From contig NZ_JAYVPL010000015.1 in assembly GCF_043757465.1 (NCBI RefSeq), positions 1-9,413 of the forward strand: 9,413 nt of DNA, read 5' to 3'. Shown piece by piece: positions 5,493 through 9,413 of this stretch (position 1 is the first letter of the stretch; every line of letters begins with the position of its first letter). This DNA comes from Armatimonas sp043757465. Its GTDB lineage: Bacteria > Armatimonadota > Armatimonadia > Armatimonadales > Armatimonadaceae. The translations under genes and the position numbers were made by a program. The notes below the pieces were generated by a model. The model did not search any database, had not been told where the DNA came from, and saw only the letters and a program-made list of their open reading frames with translations.

Positions 5493-5713
5493 GCGTTCAG
5501 AGAGATAACTTTGTCTTCCAGCCGCGTTGCGGAGAAGAGAAGAACTTGACGAATGTCTTCTTCTTCCAGCTCAGGATACTCTTCAAAAAGCTCGCCACGA
5601 TCTGGGTAGGTACTCAAGACCTCCAGAACACGGCGAACAGTGAGCCGCAAATTACGGACGCAGGGTTGACCGTTCATACGCTTGGTATCCGTGGTAATGC
5701 GATCTAGAATCAT
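5489..5713 (-). CDS. DUF433 antitoxin
   Basis: 74 residues of the DUF433 family (VapB45-like antitoxin). The typical layout is visible: ITTDTKRMNGQPCVRNLRLTV-type N-terminus (about 6-26), a helix around VRRVLEVLSTYP, then the YPELEEEDIRQVLLFSA segment (46-62) that usually ends the small DNA-binding domain. It should neutralise the DUF5615 protein and may repress the operon. ATG 5713 is set by GAGGTGA (5718-5724) 4 nt upstream. It lies 20 bp after the Gfo/Idh/MocA stop on the same strand, so read-through from that operon is possible. A 12-bp palindrome at 5750-5761 is a candidate operator. Confidence 0.88.
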   Translation of the reverse strand: MILDRITTDTKRMNGQPCVRNLRLTVRRVLEVLSTYPDRGELFEEYPELEEEDIRQVLLFSATRLEDKVISLNA

Positions 5714-5717
5714 AGAA

Positions 5718-5724
5718 TCACCTC
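5718..5724 (-). promoter_or_regulatory. ribosome binding site of the DUF433 gene
   Basis: GAGGTGA on the minus strand, 4 nt before ATG 5713. A TATGAT hexamer (5733-5738) just upstream could be a -10 box, but there is no matching -35 box. Confidence 0.7.
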
Positions 5725-5733
5725 ATTATTTTA

Positions 5734-6705
5734 TCATAGGGAGGAGAGTACAAGCGCTTGTGCTCTAGCCTGAGCTACCCCATCTTCACCGGGCTCTAAA
5801 GAAAGTTCCGAATTCCGGATGCAGGCGGCGAAGTGCTCGACTTCTAACTGAAACTGGTCGGTGTGCTCGAAAAAGAATGCCTCTTCGGTGTCGGAGTTGT
5901 TGGCACGCACAAGCACGCGCACGCCGCTCTCACCCACTTGAAATGCCCGCTCTACGGTAATACTTCCCTCACGCCCGACTAGCTCGTAGCGGCTGGTGAA
6001 CGCTTGGTCAAAGCCCCCGATTAGGCTCGCCGTACGGTTATTGGGAAACGCGAGAAGCGCCGCCGTGTGGCTATCTACGCCCGATGTAGGATCGGTAATG
6101 GCAATGGCTTTTGCCTCGGTTGGTTCGCTCTCCAGCAGCCAGCGGGCGGCGTTGAGCGGGTAGACTCCGACATCGAGAAAGGCGCCGCCTCCCTGCGCGG
6201 GGTTCCAGCGGATACCCGCGTGGTCCGCCGTGGCCGGGTAGGTGAAGATCCCACGAAAGTGCACGGGCTCGCCAATTGCGCCGCTTCGGAGTACCTCGAA
6301 TACCTTTTTATGCTGCGGGTGATGCCGGTACATGAAACCCTCCATCAGCCGCAAGCCAGACGCCGCCGCCGCACCCGCCATCCACTCCGCCTCCGACACA
6401 CTGAGTGCCAGCGGCTTGTCGCAGAGCACGTGCTTGCCCGCAGCCAGCGCCTTCACCGTCCACTCCGCGTGCTGGTCGTTGGGCAGAGGAATGTAGACTG
6501 CCTCGATATCCGTGTCGGCAAGCAGCGCGTCGTAGCTGCCGTACGCCTTGGCCGCGCCGTGCTTCCCCGCGGTGGCTTGTGCTTTCTCAAGCGAGCGTGA
6601 GGCGACCGCGTGCAGCACGGCATTGCCCGCGCTTTTCAGCGCCGGAGCCATCCGGCGCTCAAACACACGGGCGCAACCCAGCACCCCAAACTTGACTTTA
6701 TCCAT
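5734..6705 (-). CDS. Gfo/Idh/MocA family oxidoreductase
   Basis: 323 residues of the NAD(P)-dependent Gfo/Idh/MocA family, which oxidises or reduces sugars, inositols and related diols in the cytoplasm. The N-terminal Rossmann fold starts KFGVLGCARV (4-13). The family EKP signature appears as CDKPLA (95-100), with Asp for the usual Glu. EGFMYRHHP (122-130) and GGGAFLDVGVYPLN (172-185) belong to the C-terminal substrate domain and resemble the trans-dihydrodiol dehydrogenase-like branch. ATG 6705 (MDKVKF) fits the family start; ATG 6729 adds eight residues and begins 4 nt after the peptidase stop. A much longer open frame into the peptidase gene is a shadow. Together with the peptidase it forms a probable operon. 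The substrate is unknown. Confidence 0.92.
   Translation of the reverse strand: MDKVKFGVLGCARVFERRMAPALKSAGNAVLHAVASRSLEKAQATAGKHGAAKAYGSYDALLADTDIEAVYIPLPNDQHAEWTVKALAAGKHVLCDKPLALSVSEAEWMAGAAAASGLRLMEGFMYRHHPQHKKVFEVLRSGAIGEPVHFRGIFTYPATADHAGIRWNPAQGGGAFLDVGVYPLNAARWLLESEPTEAKAIAITDPTSGVDSHTAALLAFPNNRTASLIGGFDQAFTSRYELVGREGSITVERAFQVGESGVRVLVRANNSDTEEAFFFEHTDQFQLEVEHFAACIRNSELSLEPGEDGVAQARAQALVLSSL
5750..5761. promoter_or_regulatory. palindrome upstream of the toxin-antitoxin operon
   Basis: ACAAGCGCTTGT is a perfect 12-bp palindrome 36 bp before the DUF433 start, inside the last codons of the oxidoreductase gene. Antitoxins of this kind often bind such sites to repress their own operon. 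The role is inferred from position only. Confidence 0.35.
5753..5768 (+). repeat. 16-bp direct repeat, copy 2
   Basis: Identical to 3802-3817 and in the same orientation. This copy overlaps the 12-bp palindrome and the 3' end of the oxidoreductase gene. Confidence 0.6.
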
Positions 6706-6733
6706 AACTTCGTCCGCCCTTTGGGCCATCTCC

Positions 6734-8869
6734 CTACCGCCCGCGAGCAGGCCGCTGTCCGAGCTTCTTGGCCTTCTCGATCTCCGTGGCGTAGGCTTTA
6801 TCATCCCAGGCGGCGAGAGTGCCCGCGATCGCGGCGCAGTTGGCGTAGGTCTCTTTCTGGGTGAGCAGCGCGATGAGAAGCTTGGCATCGGCGGGGTCAT
6901 GCTTGAGCTTGCCCAGCGCCCGGATGGCATCACCACGACGCGCATCACTCACGTGCATCAACAGACCACGCCAGAGGCCACGCATATCCTCACGCTCCAG
7001 ACGCCCTAGGCCATCGAGGCTGGCGAGCGCCGGGAACCGAAGCGTATCGGACTTTCCGAGGGCGGCGACGGCTTGAATCACCTCCTCGGAGGGGCTGTCA
7101 GCGAAAAGGGCTTGCATTGCGACGGTTTTATCGAGCCCGACCGGAGCGTGCTTGAGAATCGCCAGGCGCTCGTCGGGGGCAAACTCGTGCTTGAGCTCGC
7201 GTAGAAAATCGTGATCCGGGTCCAGGAGCACGGCGGCGGGCTTGGAGAGGGCCTTGATCTTAATGATCTGCTCGGGGGCGTTGAGAGTGACATTGACCCG
7301 GTTTAGGCTCTCGCGGATTAGGCCGATCTTGGCGGGAATCATGTAGATCGGGGTGCCGTCGCTGGTGTCCTGGGTTTGTTTTACCGTGACCACGACCTCG
7401 CTGGCTGCCTCGTCCCAGCTCCAGGAATACTCTAGCACCGGGTGGCCGGGCTTGAGGAGCCACTGCTGGAAAAAGGGCTCGCAGTTGATCCCGCTGTAGT
7501 CCGTGAAGGCGCGGCAAAGATCCTCCCACTCCACGGGCGTGTGGCGGTGCTGGGTAAGGTACTTCTTGATCCCTCCAAAGAACGGCGCATCGCCTAATTG
7601 TCGGCGTAAGGTATGCAGGATCACGCTGCCCTTGGGGTAGGTATGGCTATCGAACATCACTTCGGGGTCGCGGTAGAGATTCGTCGAGACCGGGCGCTTG
7701 TAGCGCCTCGCCTCGCTTAAGTAGCTGCGCATGTTGCCGTCTACTTCGCGGTCGTAGGAGTTCTTACCCCGGCTATGTTCAAAGTAGAGCACCTCCATAA
7801 AGGTCGCAAAGCTCTCGTTGAGCCAGACCTCACCCCAGTCTTTGCAGGTCACTAAGTCCCCGAACCACTGGTGCGCTAGCTCGTGCGAGTTCAGGCTCGC
7901 CATGTTACGAAAACCCGAACGGAAGTCGGTGAGGTTGCCCATCCCGAGCGTCGTTGAGGAGACGTTCTCCATCCCGCCGCCAAAGTCGTACATAGCGTTC
8001 TGGGCGTACTTGGGCCAGGGATACTTGACACCAGTGATGTTGGAGAAGAACTCCAGCATGTCGGGAGTGTCGCTAAAGCTGGCATCAATCTTATCCGCGT
8101 AGCCTTTGGGCACCACATACCAGAGCGGCACATCGCGCCACTTGTCTTTTTTGATATCAAAGGGCCCCGAGACCACTGCCATAAGATATGTCGCGTGCGG
8201 CTGGCTCATCTTCCAGTGGGAGATTCGTCGTCCATTGACCACTTTCTCATCTACGGGCAGGCCGTTGCTCACGACACTCCACTCCGCCGGAACGGTCGTA
8301 ATGGTCTCGGTGGTGGTGAGATCGTTGGGGTAGTCCCAGGTCACGGCCCACTCGCGGTTGCCCGCAGTCTCGCCCTGGGTCCAGAACCCCTGCTTCTCTT
8401 TGTTCTGGTCGTTGGGATTCATCCAGTGGAAGCCATCGCCCTGCCCAAAGCCGCCGCCCTGAATCGCTCCGCCCGCGTAGGTGAAGCGCACCAGCAGGGG
8501 CTTGTCTTTTGCCAGGGGAGCCGGGAAGCTCACGGAGACAATGTCGCCCTCGCGGGTGAAGCTCAGGCTCTTACCTCCTGATTGAGCGGTCTTGACCTCG
8601 ATATTTTTTCCGGCATGGAAGTGCAATACACTCAGCCCCGGGCGTAGCGGCGCGACAGTATTCGTGGACGCGCCGGTGAACTTTCGGCCCGGCCAGTCAA
8701 TATCTAGCTCCACTTTCAGATGCTGGAGGTCGAAGTCACGGTCGGGGGCGTACTGGAGTTTGGCGGCGGGCGGCGCAAAGGGATTCCCCCCGCCCCCGCG
8801 CTGCGCAAGGGCGGGCACAGTGGCAAGGCCCAGGGCGGCAAGTGCTAAAAAAAGACGATTGCAAGACAT
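6734..8869 (-). CDS. secreted M1 family metallopeptidase (aminopeptidase)
   Basis: 711 residues. A signal peptide covers about 1-22 (hydrophobic core LFLALAALGLATVPALA, cleavage after ALA), so the enzyme should be exported. An N-terminal beta domain of M1 peptidases precedes the catalytic domain. That domain has the exopeptidase motif GGGMEN (297-302), the zinc site HELAH (H329, E330, H333) with the third ligand E352 in NESFATFME, and the transition-state tyrosine Y411 in SHTYPKGS. The C-terminus (about 560-690) is helical and repeat-like, as in ARM/HEAT extensions. It removes N-terminal residues from peptides, presumably for nutrient use outside the cytoplasm. The 28-nt gap to the oxidoreductase suggests one transcript. 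No Shine-Dalgarno precedes ATG 8869; TAAAAT 6 nt upstream predicts a leaderless mRNA. Confidence 0.95.
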   Translation of the reverse strand: MSCNRLFLALAALGLATVPALAQRGGGGNPFAPPAAKLQYAPDRDFDLQHLKVELDIDWPGRKFTGASTNTVAPLRPGLSVLHFHAGKNIEVKTAQSGGKSLSFTREGDIVSVSFPAPLAKDKPLLVRFTYAGGAIQGGGFGQGDGFHWMNPNDQNKEKQGFWTQGETAGNREWAVTWDYPNDLTTTETITTVPAEWSVVSNGLPVDEKVVNGRRISHWKMSQPHATYLMAVVSGPFDIKKDKWRDVPLWYVVPKGYADKIDASFSDTPDMLEFFSNITGVKYPWPKYAQNAMYDFGGGMENVSSTTLGMGNLTDFRSGFRNMASLNSHELAHQWFGDLVTCKDWGEVWLNESFATFMEVLYFEHSRGKNSYDREVDGNMRSYLSEARRYKRPVSTNLYRDPEVMFDSHTYPKGSVILHTLRRQLGDAPFFGGIKKYLTQHRHTPVEWEDLCRAFTDYSGINCEPFFQQWLLKPGHPVLEYSWSWDEAASEVVVTVKQTQDTSDGTPIYMIPAKIGLIRESLNRVNVTLNAPEQIIKIKALSKPAAVLLDPDHDFLRELKHEFAPDERLAILKHAPVGLDKTVAMQALFADSPSEEVIQAVAALGKSDTLRFPALASLDGLGRLEREDMRGLWRGLLMHVSDARRGDAIRALGKLKHDPADAKLLIALLTQKETYANCAAIAGTLAAWDDKAYATEIEKAKKLGQRPARGR

Positions 8870-8875
8870 GGGGGC

Positions 8876-8881
8876 ATTTTA
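8876..8881 (-). promoter_or_regulatory. -10 element of the M1 peptidase gene
   Basis: Minus strand TAAAAT, 6 nt before ATG 8869. The -35 region (near 8899-8904, TTTAGG) is poor and is covered by the CTAAAG/CTTTAG dyad of the divergent promoter, so a regulator binding there could act on both. Confidence 0.55.
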
Positions 8882-8894
8882 CCTGATATACCCC

Positions 8895-8923
8895 TTGACC
8901 TAAAGTTCGCTTTAGCCTACAAT
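8895..8923 (+). promoter_or_regulatory. strong promoter with operator dyad
   Basis: TTGACC (8895-8900), 17 nt, TACAAT (8918-8923). The spacer contains a perfect inverted repeat, CTAAAG-TTCG-CTTTAG (8900-8915). A dyad inside the spacer is the hallmark of MerR-family operators, and the sequence resembles the CCTAAAGTT...CTTTAGG type. However, MerR promoters normally have 19-20 bp spacers, so simple repression is also possible. No regulator gene lies in the window. Confidence 0.7.
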
Positions 8924-8954
8924 GGATGTATCTCAAGAACAAGGAGGTGGTGGC

Positions 8955-8996
8955 ATGCACAACAGTCATAGTCTCCGAGGGGGTCTCGCGGGCTGA
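8955..8996 (+). CDS. possible 13-aa small ORF
   Basis: ATG 8955 to TGA 8994-8996 encodes MHNSHSLRGGLAG. It is preceded by AAGGAGGTG (8941-8949), a full match to the 16S anti-Shine-Dalgarno at a 5-nt spacing. This is the best ribosome binding site in the window, about 25 nt from the predicted start of a strong promoter. The peptide has no recognisable motif and no gene follows on this strand, so it is not an ordinary leader peptide. It may be a true micropeptide, or the first codons of a gene whose body was lost. Confidence 0.35.
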   Translation: MHNSHSLRGGLAG

Positions 8997-9061
8997 TTTT
9001 AGCTCGTGAGCTTGTCTCATGGGTCATGATGACTCCCAGAGGCGAGGCTTCCTCGACGTGA

Positions 9062-9097
9062 GCGGCCCGGTGGATTCGCAAGAGTCCGCCGGGCCGC
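9062..9097. terminator. large hairpin, probable terminator
   Basis: 9062-9074 (GCGGCCCGGTGGA) pairs with 9085-9097 in a 13-bp stem with one G-U pair and a 10-nt loop. It lies 7 bp past the stop of the dioxygenase gene on the minus strand and at the end of the candidate plus-strand transcript, so it may end both. Neither side has a proper T-tract, which lowers confidence in an intrinsic terminator. Confidence 0.5.
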
Positions 9098-9104
9098 AGC
9101 GCGT

Positions 9105-9413
9105 TTAGCCGCCCATTTTGACCTCACCACCCATCGTCACTTCACTGCCGCCCATTGCTGTGCCATTGACTCTCAGAATAGGATTGTCGTTGAAGTCGTC
9201 GGAGAGGGGTTTGGTGGTGCAGCACGACGGGTCCACGCCCGCGAGCATCATGCCCTGACCACGGCTCTCGTGCGTGCGGATGCAGGGCGGATCGAGCGGG
9301 TCGCGCATCTGGATGAGCAGCGTGGTGCGTGCCTCACTGCTGGCGTTGATGCCGCTGCCATGGATCGTCAGGTAGCTAAAGAAAAGCACGTCCCCGGCCT
9401 CGGCAGGGCAGGG
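9105..9413 (-). CDS. phytanoyl-CoA dioxygenase (PhyH) family protein, C-terminal part
   Basis: The gene enters from beyond the window; only 102 C-terminal residues are visible, in frame to the last base. The segment AEAGDVLFFSYLTIHGSG is the closing strand of the PhyH double-stranded beta helix, where the histidine of TIHGSG is the distal iron ligand. The arginine of ARTTLLIQ (R29 of the visible part) is placed to hold 2-oxoglutarate. The family comprises Fe(II)/2-oxoglutarate hydroxylases, here with unknown substrate. The last 20 residues are odd: a Gly/Met-rich tail with MGG three times (MGGSEVTMGGEVKMGG), also visible in the DNA as repeated CCGCCCAT-type blocks. The apparent GTG start at 9389 is internal, not the true start. 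Confidence 0.85.
   Translation of the reverse strand, partial: PCPAEAGDVLFFSYLTIHGSGINASSEARTTLLIQMRDPLDPPCIRTHESRGQGMMLAGVDPSCCTTKPLSDDFNDNPILRVNGTAMGGSEVTMGGEVKMGG

Larger units (their letters stand above)
8930..9097 (+). ncRNA. candidate small transcript in the gene-free interval
   Basis: The stretch between the peptidase and the dioxygenase has no conventional gene but carries an ordered set of signals: the promoter at 8895-8923, a predicted start near 8930, AAGGAGGTG at 8941-8949, a 13-codon ORF, short hairpins (9001-9005 with 9008-9012; CGAGG 9043-9047 with CCTCG 9051-9055) and the large hairpin at 9062-9097. The extent and function are inference. The unit might be an sRNA, a small mRNA or the remnant of a regulated gene. 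Confidence 0.35.

Noticed and set aside
6706..6948. 81-residue N-terminal extension of the oxidoreductase frame
   Set aside because: It overlaps the M1 peptidase coding end, is Pro/Arg/Ser-rich as shadow frames are in GC-rich DNA, and precedes the normal Rossmann start.
8736..9020. 94-codon minus-strand frame across the peptidase start
   Set aside because: It overlaps the signal peptide region in another frame and the divergent promoter, and has no motif.
9019..9108. 29-codon plus-strand ORF (ATG 9019 to TAG 9108)
   Set aside because: No Shine-Dalgarno, it spans the terminator hairpin and overlaps the dioxygenase stop; it looks fortuitous.
1..9413. CRISPR array or prophage genes
   Set aside because: No regularly spaced repeats and no phage structural or integrase genes are visible on either strand.

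Overview
The window is bacterial chromosomal DNA. It is GC-rich apart from an AT-richer transposon gene, densely packed, and reads on both strands. The gene content (Eis-type acetyltransferase, MTAP/PNP-type phosphorylase, secreted M1 aminopeptidase, Gfo/Idh/MocA oxidoreductase, phytanoyl-CoA-dioxygenase-type enzyme, DUF433/DUF5615 toxin-antitoxin pair, tnpB-only insertion sequence) fits an environmental heterotroph, for example Armatimonadota, Chloroflexota or a planctomycete-like lineage. That placement is inference; there is no rRNA or marker gene here to settle it.

Layout: 1-250 holds a tRNA-Arg with the unusual anticodon GCG, on the minus strand, with its own consensus promoter and intrinsic terminator. 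252-1433 (+) is an Eis-like GNAT acetyltransferase. 1447-2334 (-) holds two uncharacterised genes, one a zinc-ribbon, single-TM protein. A divergent promoter at 2344-2394, in which the two -35 boxes overlap, separates these from a plus-strand pair: a calcineurin-like phosphoesterase (2401-3048) and an MTAP/PNP-family nucleoside phosphorylase (3056-3817). 3818-5733 is an accessory islet: an IS200/IS605 (IS1341-type) tnpB element with structured ends, then a DUF433 antitoxin / DUF5615 PIN-like toxin operon. A 16-bp direct repeat brackets this islet. 5734-8869 (-) is a probable two-gene operon of a secreted M1 aminopeptidase followed by a Gfo/Idh/MocA oxidoreductase. 8870-9104 is intergenic but not empty: it has a strong plus-strand promoter with a MerR-like dyad, a perfect Shine-Dalgarno before a 13-codon ORF, and several hairpins, with no conventional gene downstream. 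The window ends in the C-terminal part of a PhyH-family dioxygenase (-).

Two cross-cutting observations matter most. First, three genes (phosphoesterase, tnpB, M1 peptidase) have a -10-like hexamer exactly 6 nt before the ATG and no Shine-Dalgarno, which predicts leaderless mRNAs. The phosphorylase, the antitoxin and the 13-codon ORF instead carry good Shine-Dalgarno sequences. Second, the 8895-9097 unit looks like a regulated small transcript rather than spacer.
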